From Phymorhynchus buccinoides (Eukaryota > Mollusca > Gastropoda > Neogastropoda > Raphitomidae): a stretch of 64,000 bases of DNA. Shown one piece after another: positions 54,560 through 63,299 of the stretch. Both the position numbers and the translations under genes were made by a program. The number at the start of each line of letters is the position of its first letter. The first letter of the stretch is position 1. Where the stretch lies: contig CM065697.1 of NCBI GenBank assembly GCA_017654935.2, forward strand, positions 48,339,619 to 48,403,618. Reading direction: 5' to 3'. Under the pieces are notes generated by a model, which saw only the letters and a program-made list of their open reading frames with translations, was not told where the DNA came from and did not search any database.

Positions 54560-55411
54560 TTAATTTGCACTTGCTATCATTTTAAGAAGATCATCAGACA
54601 AAATGCTTTCAGTGTAATAAAACCCAATGAGATCTAAATTAGTAACATTAATGTACGTTAATTCTTTGAGATTGTTTGGATCAACACTCAATATAACTTT
54701 ATCGCTGGTCGACACTGCCTTAATTTCTTCACCGCGGTTTTGAATAACGATAGTACATCTCACTGATTCAACATCCAAGTTTTGCCAAGAAATAAGAATC
54801 CCTTTCATTAGGTTGTCGCTAACACCAACAGGTAGGGAATCAGGGTTGTCTGCTCTAACAGAAAGTTCAAATATCATAGTAAATTCGTCTGCTAAAGCCA
54901 TTTTAGGAATGAACTCTAATAGCGTGGCTGAATCTTTTGTCACTGTCTTTTTTCTATGCAGCATGTACTGTCTCTTTTTATAAGGTTTGATTGCTATTTC
55001 TCTTCTGCTGTTGTTTTGAGGAATCAGACTGACATGCAACGGCCCCGAGTTAAATGATTTGCGAAAGTGTTTGTCATTATCAAAGAATGTAAACGGGCTT
55101 AAAAATTCAAACTTAATTTCCCAATCAACGAATGGAATTAAATGCCATTTGTTATCCCTTTTCTTAACAACTTTATATTCAAACTGGCCAACATTGTCAG
55201 CTACTACATTACGCAGTTGCTCTAGTTTAGGTACTTTTTTATCACTTACTTCTGCACGTTTATAATAGCCGTTGTTTGTGTACTCAAATCCATACAGCGC
55301 TCCTATCTCTCCATTTAAATCAAAGTCTTCTGTGTCCGCTAGGTCCTTCAATTCTAAAGTTGCGCATCTAACAGGGTCAAGCATAACCGGTTGATCTGGT
55401 CCGCGTGACAT
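54560..55411 (-). CDS. Uncharacterised beta-rich protein, 283 aa
   Basis: No membrane segment, no signal peptide, no motif I can name. It alternates short hydrophobic strands with charged loops (WHLIPFVDWEIKFEFLSPFT; TMIFELSVRADNPDSLPVGV), which suits a beta-sandwich such as a capsid, vertex or fibre protein. It sits between the penton-like gene (14 bp away) and a membrane-protein gene in one - strand block, so late co-expression is likely. Structural role inferred from fold style and position only. Confidence 0.7.
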   Translation of the reverse strand: MSRGPDQPVMLDPVRCATLELKDLADTEDFDLNGEIGALYGFEYTNNGYYKRAEVSDKKVPKLEQLRNVVADNVGQFEYKVVKKRDNKWHLIPFVDWEIKFEFLSPFTFFDNDKHFRKSFNSGPLHVSLIPQNNSRREIAIKPYKKRQYMLHRKKTVTKDSATLLEFIPKMALADEFTMIFELSVRADNPDSLPVGVSDNLMKGILISWQNLDVESVRCTIVIQNRGEEIKAVSTSDKVILSVDPNNLKELTYINVTNLDLIGFYYTESILSDDLLKMIASAN

Positions 55412-55425
55412 TGTTTTAAACTAAA

Positions 55426-56121
55426 TTATTTTATTTCTAACAAAGCATTAAGGCTGTCGCACTGAACTTCTTTTCCTTTTTCGTCAGTTATTCTTATTTT
55501 TAGTGAATGGTGAACCCCACAAACTAATTCTTTAAACTGTAAGTTGGTGAACGTAATAATTTCGTAATCGCAGTATGCCGCTTTTGCTGATGGGAGAACT
55601 CTTAACACAGTAGACGGCTGGTTATCAAATAAGTTGTCATCTGTACTCAGAATATCTAAATGAAAATATAATAAAGAATGAACAGCAAGATTCAGAGAGT
55701 GTTCTCCTTTAAAAGAAGCTTTATTTTCTGTGACCGAAAAGCTGTGTATATCTCGGCCATCGGTTCTAAACCCTAACATTTTTGCTAGTTCTGGTGCAAA
55801 GTAGTAACCTACTCTCTCTTGCTCTTTGAAGATTAACGTTACTTTTAAATTTCCCTCATTAAGTTTTAAAGTAATGTCATAATCGCTTAAAATCTCTTTT
55901 AATGAACAAAAACCGTAATAACCGTCTGGTATAGTCAGTTCGCTTATCGGCTGTCCTCTATCATCAATTTTTCTTATCCAATTGTTCTTTAAGGATTTGC
56001 TTATGTTAATCCATTTAACTTTGTAATAAATTTCATGGAGCGCTACTTTTAGAGAACCATGATTTTCAATAGGGCGTTGTAAAAGTATTGGCTCGTCTTG
56101 ATCAGTTATATAAATAAACAT
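55426..56121 (-). CDS. Putative minor capsid (penton-like) protein
   Basis: 231 residues from the ATG at 56121; a longer frame to 56163 would overlap the divergent gene that starts at 56141. Features typical of a widespread Polinton-associated protein family are present in order: SLKVALHEIYYKVKWINISK, then ELTIPDGYYGFCSLKEIL, then FAPELAKMLGF, then LLYFHLDIL...NLFDNQPSTVLRVLP, and a last strand LKIRITDEKGKEV. The arrangement fits one jelly roll, the size of Polinton minor capsid proteins. The start faces the start of the 56141 gene with only 19 bp between, so the two must share a promoter region. The capsid assignment is from family memory and not proven here. Confidence 0.55.
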   Translation of the reverse strand: MFIYITDQDEPILLQRPIENHGSLKVALHEIYYKVKWINISKSLKNNWIRKIDDRGQPISELTIPDGYYGFCSLKEILSDYDITLKLNEGNLKVTLIFKEQERVGYYFAPELAKMLGFRTDGRDIHSFSVTENKASFKGEHSLNLAVHSLLYFHLDILSTDDNLFDNQPSTVLRVLPSAKAAYCDYEIITFTNLQFKELVCGVHHSLKIRITDEKGKEVQCDSLNALLEIK

Positions 56122-56140
56122 TTTTATTGCGAATATATAA
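56122..56140. promoter_or_regulatory. Shared divergent promoter region
   Basis: Only 19 bp separate two opposed start codons; the spacer and the flanking codons contain TATATAA. The TATA-like element may serve one or both genes, with transcription starting inside the opposite gene. Confidence 0.4.
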
Positions 56141-57337
56141 ATGAATGCTTTTAAATATAACAAAGACGCTAAATATGCAGTTGGATCATATAACCCTAAA
56201 ACTATAGCTGTTGATTCAATAGTTGTTGCAGTGGGAGTTGATTCTTTTGAGGTTAAGGTTAGTAATCCATTAAGCCATTATTTAAATCCTAGTGTCAAAC
56301 ATGATAACATCGCAAAGGCATGGTTTAGTCATCCAATGCAGTTTTATCAAAACCAGTTAAACTTTGCTGTGTTTTGCGCAACAACAGGGTGTGGTGTTTC
56401 TTTCACTGATCACTTAAATCATCCTGGAGTCATGGTAAAAGCAGTTTACAGATTTCATTTCTATTATACTTTCAAGCGTATTTTGTCTGAACTGCATGCT
56501 CCATTACCGAATGATTCTACTTTTAATCCGTTCAACAACAGAATTGACATGAAGGCCTTTGAACGGATTTGTAATGAGTTTAACATTAACTTGAATACAG
56601 ACTTTAGACAAAAGTTAGATCGTAATCATGGTTTGGGTACACTTTATTATTGGGGCGTGCACAGAAAGTATAACTATGATTGGAATCCTCCTTACACGTC
56701 TTTTTCTTCAGGTACGACCGTTCATCTAGGATCTATTCAACAAAAACATAAAAACGCTTGGTCTACATTTATTCTTGATACTTCTGAAGGACTGACAAAG
56801 GCGGGAATAGAACGAGTAAATGATTCTATTCGTACTTACGTGTGGTGTTTGCTGGGATCTCAAGCGCAAGTTAAATCTGAGATAATGGATCCTTCAACTG
56901 GGTTTGATGCACAAAAACAGTATTTAGCTAATTTAGAAGATGCAATCAATTCTACAGTTGACCTCCCAGCTAGCATTAAAAGGTATCAAGACGTTTTGAG
57001 ATTCGCAAGATCGAAGGTAGACTTTGCTGTCGGTAGTGGATTGTACATGCTGCCCTCTGATCTTAGACTTCAAATAGGAACAATTGTAAACTATAACAAC
57101 GAAATCCTTATAGCGAGAGATAATCAAGCAGTTGGTAAAAATTCAAAAATAAATTCTACATTGTCGATCATACAAAGAACACACCATCCAATCCCTGACA
57201 GTCAAAAAAAGAATATTAACTTAACTAACTCAACGAACTTAACGAACTTAACTGACAGTCATGAAAACGAAAAGACAGCACTAGTTATTTTTCTAACTGC
57301 AGCTGGTCTAGTTTATTTTTATTTTACTAGAGAGTAA
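56141..57337 (+). CDS. Conserved 398-aa structural-type protein with C-terminal membrane anchor
   Basis: The core carries AWFSHPMQFYQNQLNFAVFC (60-79) followed by ATTGCGVS, then APLPNDSTFNPFNNRIDMKA, and a helical region with SIRTYVWCLLGSQAQVKSEI and TGFDAQKQYLANLEDAI. A Thr/Asn/Leu repeat near 355-370 leads to a hydrophobic anchor of about 17 residues (379-395) ending YFTRE. I recall strongly similar proteins in cnidarian copies of this element type, so it is a core gene of the group, but no function is known to me. It is the only + strand gene between two - strand genes and ends 30 bp inside the convergent gene's end (57308-57337 overlap). Confidence 0.75.
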   Translation: MNAFKYNKDAKYAVGSYNPKTIAVDSIVVAVGVDSFEVKVSNPLSHYLNPSVKHDNIAKAWFSHPMQFYQNQLNFAVFCATTGCGVSFTDHLNHPGVMVKAVYRFHFYYTFKRILSELHAPLPNDSTFNPFNNRIDMKAFERICNEFNINLNTDFRQKLDRNHGLGTLYYWGVHRKYNYDWNPPYTSFSSGTTVHLGSIQQKHKNAWSTFILDTSEGLTKAGIERVNDSIRTYVWCLLGSQAQVKSEIMDPSTGFDAQKQYLANLEDAINSTVDLPASIKRYQDVLRFARSKVDFAVGSGLYMLPSDLRLQIGTIVNYNNEILIARDNQAVGKNSKINSTLSIIQRTHHPIPDSQKKNINLTNSTNLTNLTDSHENEKTALVIFLTAAGLVYFYFTRE

Positions 57338-58516
57338 TCCTACAACTAAAACTATTAGCATCCATAAGTGTTCAGCCATAAAACCGACTACTTTGCTTGC
57401 AGTAGAAAAAAGCCAACTAACAATTCCACCTAATATACCAGGTAGTGCATCTAGTGCTTTTTCTCCTAATTTTTTTAATAGATTCGTTAAATGTTCCAGT
57501 TGTTTTTTAATCCAAGAGTCTTTTGATGGCGAAGGTGGAGAAGGTGGTGAAGGTAATTGACCACCACCACCACCACCTGTTCCTGTTAAAGCATACACTA
57601 AAGTAGAGATTGCAAACCCTAAAGCTGTCATAACGCTCGCAATCGTGACTCCTTGCTCTCTAAATAAAGTTTTTATTCGTTCAGCTAACGTCGTGTTTTC
57701 GTATAACATTATTTGGATGGTTTCTTTTATTCTGTTGAATTGTGTTCGTAATTGTTCGCGGTTAGTTGACAGTACTTCTAGTCTTGCAGCTCTCTCTTGT
57801 TGAAGATCATCTAGTCTTTGCATGATTCTGTCTTTCACGTCTTGTCCTAGGTTATTGTCGTCTGCTTCAACTAATTTCTGTTTTTCTCTATCAATGTGTG
57901 CATCAAGTTCGCTTAACTTTGCTAGATTATTTGTTAACTCGCCCCTGGTAGATTGTAATGTTGAATTGAGCGCCATTAGTTCTCTCATAGGTAATGGCGA
58001 ATCATGCAATGTTTTTACTTGGGTTTCTTCATCTTCTAAAGTTATAAAACTAGTTTCCATTTCTATTATTTGGTCTGCAGTTGCGCTTAAGTCTCTAAGA
58101 GGAATCGATTGAAGTTGGGAATCAGTTGGCAGTCTTTGTAGTGCGTTTTGAAGTGTAGAAACAGCTTGTGTGCTTAGGACTGGATCTGGTTCGATATTAA
58201 ATCGTACTTGATCACTAACACTGAGCCTGCCACGAACTGTACTCTTTTTTAAAAACTTTGAGGGGTTTGGCTTAGTTGTTAGTTGAACTGGTTGTCCATC
58301 TTTATCCTTCACAAATAAATGACCGTCTTTATATTCAAAGTCATTAGGATCTAAAAATTCGGGCGGTTCTTGTCCTATACTTTCATAAAACGATCTTACT
58401 TTACCTTCCATTAGTTCACGTCTTAAAGTTGATTGATGACGAGATTGAATAGCTTCACTCATGTCATCTCCAGGTTCAAAGACGTCATAATCGTGATCTG
58501 CTTCTATTCCAGCCAT
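57308..58516 (-). CDS. Coiled-coil membrane protein, 402 aa
   Basis: An acidic N-terminus (1-60) and a charged globular part are followed by a long coiled coil (about 180-285), a hydrophobic segment (290-311), a Gly then Ser/Pro linker (312-331), an amphipathic helix (332-355) and a second pair of hydrophobic stretches (356-372, 376-396). The tail LPGILGGIVSWLFSTASKVV is characteristic of proteins I recall from coral and Hydra copies of these elements. Such an amphipathic/membrane tail could act in membrane penetration or virion lining; that is inference. It diverges from the capsid gene with 46 bp between starts. Confidence 0.75.
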   Translation of the reverse strand: MAGIEADHDYDVFEPGDDMSEAIQSRHQSTLRRELMEGKVRSFYESIGQEPPEFLDPNDFEYKDGHLFVKDKDGQPVQLTTKPNPSKFLKKSTVRGRLSVSDQVRFNIEPDPVLSTQAVSTLQNALQRLPTDSQLQSIPLRDLSATADQIIEMETSFITLEDEETQVKTLHDSPLPMRELMALNSTLQSTRGELTNNLAKLSELDAHIDREKQKLVEADDNNLGQDVKDRIMQRLDDLQQERAARLEVLSTNREQLRTQFNRIKETIQIMLYENTTLAERIKTLFREQGVTIASVMTALGFAISTLVYALTGTGGGGGGQLPSPPSPPSPSKDSWIKKQLEHLTNLLKKLGEKALDALPGILGGIVSWLFSTASKVVGFMAEHLWMLIVLVVGLLSSKIKIN

Positions 58517-58562
58517 GTTTTTATTTATAATTATGTTTTTATTTTATTTCTAAAAAAGAGAG
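58517..58562. promoter_or_regulatory. Divergent intergenic region before the capsid gene
   Basis: 46 bp of A/T-rich DNA (tttatttataattatgtttt) between the 402-aa gene (-) and the capsid gene (+). TATAAT/TATAAA-like words occur on both strands. Confidence 0.4.
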
Positions 58563-59832
58563 ATGTCACAATCATACGGAACAATTCTTGATCCATACAG
58601 ACGGTTAAAAGAACCACTTGGTGTAAAAGGAACCAGGCAGAGTATCGTGATAAGTAATAATCCTTCAACTATCGATCAAAGACAAATATTATCAGTAAGA
58701 TTTCCTAGTCTAGGATCTAATGAAGTCATTGTGCCAGGTACTGCACGTCTTGCTTTTAAAATAGACCTGGAGTCAGAGACCGACCCAAACAGAACTTTAG
58801 TTGCTAATCTTGGTAGAGCGATCGTTAGTAAGATTACTATTAAACTTGAGGGGAGAGAGGTAATGTCTTTAGATAATGCAGATGTTTTTTTGAGTTATTG
58901 CGACCTCTGGTTAACAGAAAATGAAAGAAAAGATCGGAGATAATGGTATAAAACATAGAATTGATGCTGATGATAAAAAAGATAGCAATAAAGATGCGTT
59001 GGTTGCTCAAGTTTATGGTAATCGATTCTACATTCCTCTCGACTTTGAACTATTGAACACACACTCACCATATTATCAGGGAGCTTTACAAGATAGGCTT
59101 ATGTATGAATTTACTTTTAATGACTATGCCCGTGTTATCAGATCGACAGAAGATTCAAATGCAAAATATAGTATTTCAGACATCACATTAGAGTTTGATG
59201 TTGTTCGTCATCAAGAATTAGCTCGGTTGATTTCACAACAATACCAGTCAAGATTTGCAATATACTACAACAGAATTTTAAATCACAGTAAGTTAACTAA
59301 AAACACAACAGACACAATCTGGAACATCGATTTGAATATATCAGCAAGGTCGTTGAAAGGAATTTTGCTGCTGTTTGAAGAAACCAAAAAACCCTTTAAT
59401 AGATTAAGCGAGAGGTTTTATAATCCAAAAATAACTAAGCTGACTACTGCGATTGAAGGGCAACCGAACCAATTGTTTGCGAGCGGTCTTTTACCTTATC
59501 AGCACTTTGATGAAATAAGAAAACTGTTTGGTGGAGGCGGGCAACTAAAAGATCCGTCTGTTGATTTAATTTGCAAAGACCTCCATCTTCATGATGTTAG
59601 ACTAGAAGATTATTTATCTTCGAAGTATGCTTTGTGGTTAGATCTTAGAACAACTGATGATAACAAACTTCATGGTAGCGGAAGAACAGTAGGTGATGGG
59701 TCAGGCGGAATAAACATTCAAATTCATAAAGAAGCAGCGGAAGTGAGCAAACAAATATATGTTTATGTGTATTTACTATGCGATGCTCAGCTGAACATTG
59801 AGGATAACAGATTAAAAGATATTGTGCATTAA
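58563..59832 (+). CDS. MCP: Probable major capsid protein (double jelly-roll), split by a +1 frame change
   Basis: Two frames make one protein of about 420 residues: 58563-58943 (126 aa) and 58921-59832 (303 aa), offset by +1 with a 23-bp overlap. The first half has strand-rich text around GTRQSIVISNNPSTIDQRQI and SKITIKLEGREVMSLDNADV. The second ends with a Gly-rich loop (HGSGRTVGDGSGGINIQIHK) and IYVYVYLLCDAQLNIEDNRL, a pattern I associate with the capsid protein of Polinton/adintovirus-like elements. It lies immediately before the packaging ATPase. The break could be a real mutation, an assembly error or programmed frameshifting; the sequence alone cannot tell. Confidence 0.7.
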
Positions 59833-59836
59833 AACA

Positions 59837-60454
59837 ATGGACTTGAACAGTTTAAATTTCCTTACAAAAGAACCACATTGCGGGTTATTTTGCGGGATGA
59901 CTGGGTGTGGAAAAACAATATTTATGTTAGATTTAATACAAACGGTTTATCGAAATCACTTTGAACATATAGTAATTTTTTGTACTACTTTAGAATTCAA
60001 CAAGTCTTATAAAGAAAGAAAGTTCATTTGGTCAGATAACGAAATCTATTTAGTCAATCCAAGTAATAAGCTGAGCGATTGTTTAGAGTATTTTTATAAA
60101 CTGTTTAAGGGAACATCAACTTTGTTTATCATTGATGACTGTTCAGCTGAAAGAGACATAGTCAAAAAAAGAAATAGTTTAGCAAAACTAGCATTCAGTG
60201 GTCGGCATGCAGGAATTAGCGTATGGATTTTAACACAGAAGTATAATTCGGTTTTAAAGGACTTCAGAGAACAGTTAAAGACGGTTGTTTTGTTTTTTAC
60301 TAAAGACAAAAACAGTTTTGAAGAATGTCTTGATGAAAATGATGTGATTGAATCAAAAGAAGAAAAAAAGTCGATTAAACAAAAACTGAGGAAAGAGAAG
60401 TTTTGTAAGCTAGTGTTAAAAACAGATTTTCCTAGTCAGTACAAATGTTTGTGA
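59837..60454 (+). CDS. ATPase: A32/FtsK-HerA-like genome-packaging ATPase
   Basis: 205 residues from the ATG at 59837, 4 bp after the capsid stop. Walker A is GMTGCGKT (20-27), Walker B TLFIIDD (95-101), an SGRH motif follows at 121-124 and the sensor LTQ at 132-134. This order and size match the packaging ATPases of Polintons, virophages and adintoviruses, which pump DNA into the capsid. All key residues are present. The tight spacing to the capsid gene suggests one transcript. An upstream TTG that could extend the frame is ignored because eukaryotic translation starts at ATG. Confidence 0.9.
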   Translation: MDLNSLNFLTKEPHCGLFCGMTGCGKTIFMLDLIQTVYRNHFEHIVIFCTTLEFNKSYKERKFIWSDNEIYLVNPSNKLSDCLEYFYKLFKGTSTLFIIDDCSAERDIVKKRNSLAKLAFSGRHAGISVWILTQKYNSVLKDFREQLKTVVLFFTKDKNSFEECLDENDVIESKEEKKSIKQKLRKEKFCKLVLKTDFPSQYKCL

Positions 60455-60498
60455 AGGCAAAAAAAAAAAAAGTCAATTTTGTTTTTGGTTTCTTTTTT

Positions 60499-60708
60499 TT
60501 ATACTGGGTCAAATTCAAGGTTAAACTTGTAAATTTCTGATAAAGTATCCATTATTTTGCTTTCAATTTTGAACAAGTATTTACTGACTATTTCATCGTC
60601 TTCCATTAATAGCTGAGATAGAACAATTTCTTTCTGCGCATTCCTTAATCTTTTCAATAAAATGTTGTAATTCTTTGTCTTGAGTATCTCTTTATTCTGA
60701 GTCTTCAT
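60499..60708 (-). CDS. Small charged helical protein, 69 aa
   Basis: Lys/Glu/Leu-rich, all-helical look (LLKRLRNAQKEIVLSQLLME), no membrane segment. It lies 24 bp downstream of the integrase gene on the same strand and converges on the ATPase gene. The ATG start follows 'aaaaaaagagttttaaa'. Unrecognised. Its compact position in a gene array with little spare DNA supports a real gene. Confidence 0.55.
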   Translation of the reverse strand: MKTQNKEILKTKNYNILLKRLRNAQKEIVLSQLLMEDDEIVSKYLFKIESKIMDTLSEIYKFNLEFDPV

Positions 60709-60732
60709 TTTAAAACTCTTTTTTTTGTCTAA

Positions 60733-61713
60733 TCAAATCGGAACTGTGTCTGGTGGAATTATCTGTAATTCTTCTTTAACAAAGGCTCTTTTTGGTGTTG
60801 GTCGTGTTGTCGTATCAGTTTCTCTTAAATAATACACGGGAGGATTCATTTCTATTATTCTTTTTATTTCGTACGGATCGATACTCCAAATCGGATCAGT
60901 TGCTCTTATGCGAGTGTCTCCTTCTGCTTCTCCCGGTGCATAAAGAAACCTAACTTTTACTCCAAATGGTATTAGTTGTTTTGTAATTGAATGTTGAATT
61001 GGCAAGTCTATTGAAGAGTCAATTGTTTTCTTCTGTATTGCTTTTACTGGTCGGAGTCCAATGACCTTAGATTCTTCGTTATTCATGACTCGCAGAACGG
61101 AGGGTAGTCTTCTAACCCATTCAGTGTTTTTAGTTGAATCAAGGAGTTCTCTGTGATATTGGTAAGAGAAAAGTCTTTCTGCTAATTGTTTGTTAAAGTT
61201 TTCGACTAAGGCTTGTGATCTGTGATTTCCAGGAATACCGCGTTTAATAGATACTTTGTGTTTTAACATCAATTGATTGAATTGTCCTTTAAATTCTTTT
61301 CCTTCATCAACTTGAATTAAACGAGGATAGGTTAATGGACCGCGTCTATAGATTTCTTGTAAAGCGACAGAGACTGAAGTAGCACTTTTATCAGTCAATG
61401 GTTCAGCATCTTTATATCTTGAAGATAAATCAACAACTGTCAACGCGTATTTAAATCTTTTTCTTCTGATTAAATCATGAGGGAGGTATAGAAGATCCAT
61501 TTGATGAGTGTCATTAGGTGTTGTGTTAACAAAGTGCGGTCTTTTAATTCGTTTAGGCGCTGGTAAATAGATTTGCCAAATAGCTTGTTTAGATAGCCAT
61601 TCTTTTGCCGTTTGTTCAGTGACTCCTGCAGCTTGATTTAATTTTTGAATAGCAGTTAAACCTTTCCAATAACCTTTTGGTGAATAATAAATTTTAGATA
61701 GTTTATCATTCAT
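60733..61713 (-). CDS. INT: Retroviral-type (rve) integrase
   Basis: 326 residues from the ATG at 61713, which leaves 7 bp after the upstream stop; an ATG at 61737 would overlap it. The N-terminus MNDKLSKIYYSPKGYWKGL is a hallmark of Polinton-associated integrases, with a helix-turn-helix-like part up to QAIWQIYLPAPK. The catalytic triad is D73 (HQMDLLYLP), D136 (IQVDEGKEF) and E171 (QALVEN), a D-D-35-E spacing. The C-terminus has a small beta domain (DPIWSIDPYEIKRII) like the SH3/chromo-type end of these enzymes. It would insert the element into host DNA. No disruption is seen. Confidence 0.93.
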   Translation of the reverse strand: MNDKLSKIYYSPKGYWKGLTAIQKLNQAAGVTEQTAKEWLSKQAIWQIYLPAPKRIKRPHFVNTTPNDTHQMDLLYLPHDLIRRKRFKYALTVVDLSSRYKDAEPLTDKSATSVSVALQEIYRRGPLTYPRLIQVDEGKEFKGQFNQLMLKHKVSIKRGIPGNHRSQALVENFNKQLAERLFSYQYHRELLDSTKNTEWVRRLPSVLRVMNNEESKVIGLRPVKAIQKKTIDSSIDLPIQHSITKQLIPFGVKVRFLYAPGEAEGDTRIRATDPIWSIDPYEIKRIIEMNPPVYYLRETDTTTRPTPKRAFVKEELQIIPPDTVPI

Positions 61714-61720
61714 TTTAATA

Positions 61721-62125
61721 CTACACGTTTTTTGCAATAAAATAAACAGCAGTCATACCAACTACAATAAAAGCTATTTCCTGGAGTTTTTGTTTTTCGG
61801 ATGGTTGGTAGAAGTCACTTAATTTCGGTGGTGGGAGCTGTTGGAGGTCTTCTCCTGTCACTAAATAATACTCTTTAATAGCGTCGTCAACATTCTTAAA
61901 AGTGTATGCTGCATGGTTTTGTAGTTTTAATTTGTTGTTAATAAAATCTAACTGAGCGAGTCTTTGCTTTTCATAGGCGTCTTGTGCTGCTGCTAATTGC
62001 TCCATTGCTCGATTATGTCTTTGTCTTTCCTTGTTTGTTTCTAGCTTACTAAACATGTAATTACTGCCTGAAAAAGCAAGAGCGTTTACTACAGCACCGC
62101 CAATCATCATTGCGAGTGAAGCCAT
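61721..62125 (-). CDS. Small coiled-coil protein with membrane ends, 134 aa
   Basis: The N-terminus MASLAMMIGGAVVNALAFSG is hydrophobic and followed by a charged coiled coil (about 28-70; KERQRHNRAMEQLAAAQDAY), a middle part with PPPKLSDFYQPSEKQK and a last hydrophobic helix (IAFIVVGMTAVYFIAKNV). I recall close relatives in cnidarian copies of this element, so it belongs to the core set. A virion membrane or scaffold role is possible. It lies 7 bp before the integrase start, so the two are probably co-transcribed. Confidence 0.8.
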   Translation of the reverse strand: MASLAMMIGGAVVNALAFSGSNYMFSKLETNKERQRHNRAMEQLAAAQDAYEKQRLAQLDFINNKLKLQNHAAYTFKNVDDAIKEYYLVTGEDLQQLPPPKLSDFYQPSEKQKLQEIAFIVVGMTAVYFIAKNV

Positions 62126-62132
62126 TTTATTT

Positions 62133-62363
62133 TTACATATATATATTTTCTGGAATTATTCCTTGCTTAACTAGAAAGTCTTTTGTTGCGATTGAAGCAG
62201 TGATTATAGCAATTAGTTTACCAGAGTCCTCTAGGTCAAGTTTTCCAAGGTCAGCTGCTTTCATTTTCAATAGTTTCTTACCAACCATCGTGTACGCAAC
62301 AGAAAGTCCACCAATCAGAGCAGATTGATATACAAGGTTAGCAACAGTTTTTTCAGCACTCAT
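62133..62363 (-). CDS. Small two-helix membrane protein, 76 aa
   Basis: Two hydrophobic stretches (about 8-30 and 50-62) flank a Lys/Leu-rich loop; it ends IPENIYM. The pattern TKDFLVKQGIIPENI is shared with small proteins I recall in related elements. It is 7 bp upstream of the 134-aa gene; its last codons make TATATATA, which may act as the next gene's TATA box. Confidence 0.75.
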   Translation of the reverse strand: MSAEKTVANLVYQSALIGGLSVAYTMVGKKLLKMKAADLGKLDLEDSGKLIAIITASIATKDFLVKQGIIPENIYM

Positions 62364-62400
62364 TTTTGTTTTTAAAATAAAAATAATAAATCAACTAAAA
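62364..62400. promoter_or_regulatory. Divergent intergenic region
   Basis: 37 bp of almost pure A/T (tttttgtttttaaaataaaa) between the start of the 76-aa gene (-) and the 182-aa gene (+). Confidence 0.4.
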
Positions 62401-62949
62401 ATGAATTGTGACGAACTGTTGTTAAATGCGCAGGAAGCCGTAATGTCTGATGAAGTACCGACAAGTGTTATGAATAAAAAGGAAAAGTTGTATTCTCTGG
62501 CTGCGTGTGGAAAAACAAAACAATACTTAGGAACAGAATTTAGTATAGAACAGATTCAAGCAATGTCTTCTGCTGACATCGAAAAGTACTACACCAGATA
62601 CGAAGCACAATTAGGATCTAAAATGGTTAAAAGTTTAGGTCAAACTGTAATAGGCTTGTACACTAAGTTAGTTAGTCAGTTTTTTCCACTCGATTCAAGC
62701 CAAGATTTAATGTACGATTTAAGTCAAGATCCTGTTTTAACTAAATCGTTAGAGTCTCTTAGTTGTGATCTTTATTATAGGTTTGGCGGGCTTCTTTCGC
62801 CAGTTGTTATGGGATTAATTACTTTTAATCATATAGATTTTATGGCTATTAAAAATGAACGTGACAGAGAATCAAACGAATCAGACGGAACAACAAACAA
62901 GCCCCAGCCAGACAGTAACCAAGGTAACGAAGAGCCCAGGACGAGTTGA
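62401..62949 (+). CDS. Conserved 182-aa helical protein
   Basis: Helical and mixed-charge, with ADIEKYYTRYEAQLGSKMVK near 60 and a hydrophobic segment around 128-145 (YRFGGLLSPVVMGLITFNHI). The tail of about 30 residues is Asn/Asp/Glu-rich and disordered. The YYTRYEAQLGSKM core resembles a family I recall in the same element type. Its last 95 bp overlap the next gene in another frame. Confidence 0.75.
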   Translation: MNCDELLLNAQEAVMSDEVPTSVMNKKEKLYSLAACGKTKQYLGTEFSIEQIQAMSSADIEKYYTRYEAQLGSKMVKSLGQTVIGLYTKLVSQFFPLDSSQDLMYDLSQDPVLTKSLESLSCDLYYRFGGLLSPVVMGLITFNHIDFMAIKNERDRESNESDGTTNKPQPDSNQGNEEPRTS

Positions 62950-63286
62950 AGCAGGTAAAAGGTTATCAGAGTGGAATCGACAACAAAAAATGAATAAACA
63001 AACAAAACAAAAACTGTTGTCAGATGAATCAACCATAAGCACAATGCCAGTTAAAAAAGAAGAAAACAAACAAAACAGTACGAATTACGATGTTGTATTG
63101 CTTACTGTTGGTGTGGTTGCTGGTGTTGGTTATTTGTCTTATAAATTATATAAAACACACATGCAACCAAAGCTAGAAAAACGAGTAGAAGTACAAACAG
63201 TACAACCAGAGAAAGTAGCAGACAAACAAGAAAAACAAAAGCCAAATAGCTTAAAACCTGAGAGCGATCCATTTTTAATGCAATAA
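62855..63286 (+). CDS. Basic single-pass membrane protein, 143 aa
   Basis: A Gln/Thr-rich start is followed by a Lys/Arg-rich segment (EAGKRLSEWNRQQKMNKQTK), one membrane helix (about 78-97) and a Lys/Glu/Gln-rich tail ending DPFLMQ. It overlaps the 182-aa gene by 95 bp, which is economical virus-like packing. Both overlapping frames are open. It is the last gene before the right end. Confidence 0.7.
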   Translation: MNVTENQTNQTEQQTSPSQTVTKVTKSPGRVEAGKRLSEWNRQQKMNKQTKQKLLSDESTISTMPVKKEENKQNSTNYDVVLLTVGVVAGVGYLSYKLYKTHMQPKLEKRVEVQTVQPEKVADKQEKQKPNSLKPESDPFLMQ

Positions 63287-63299
63287 TTTTTTTATTTGG

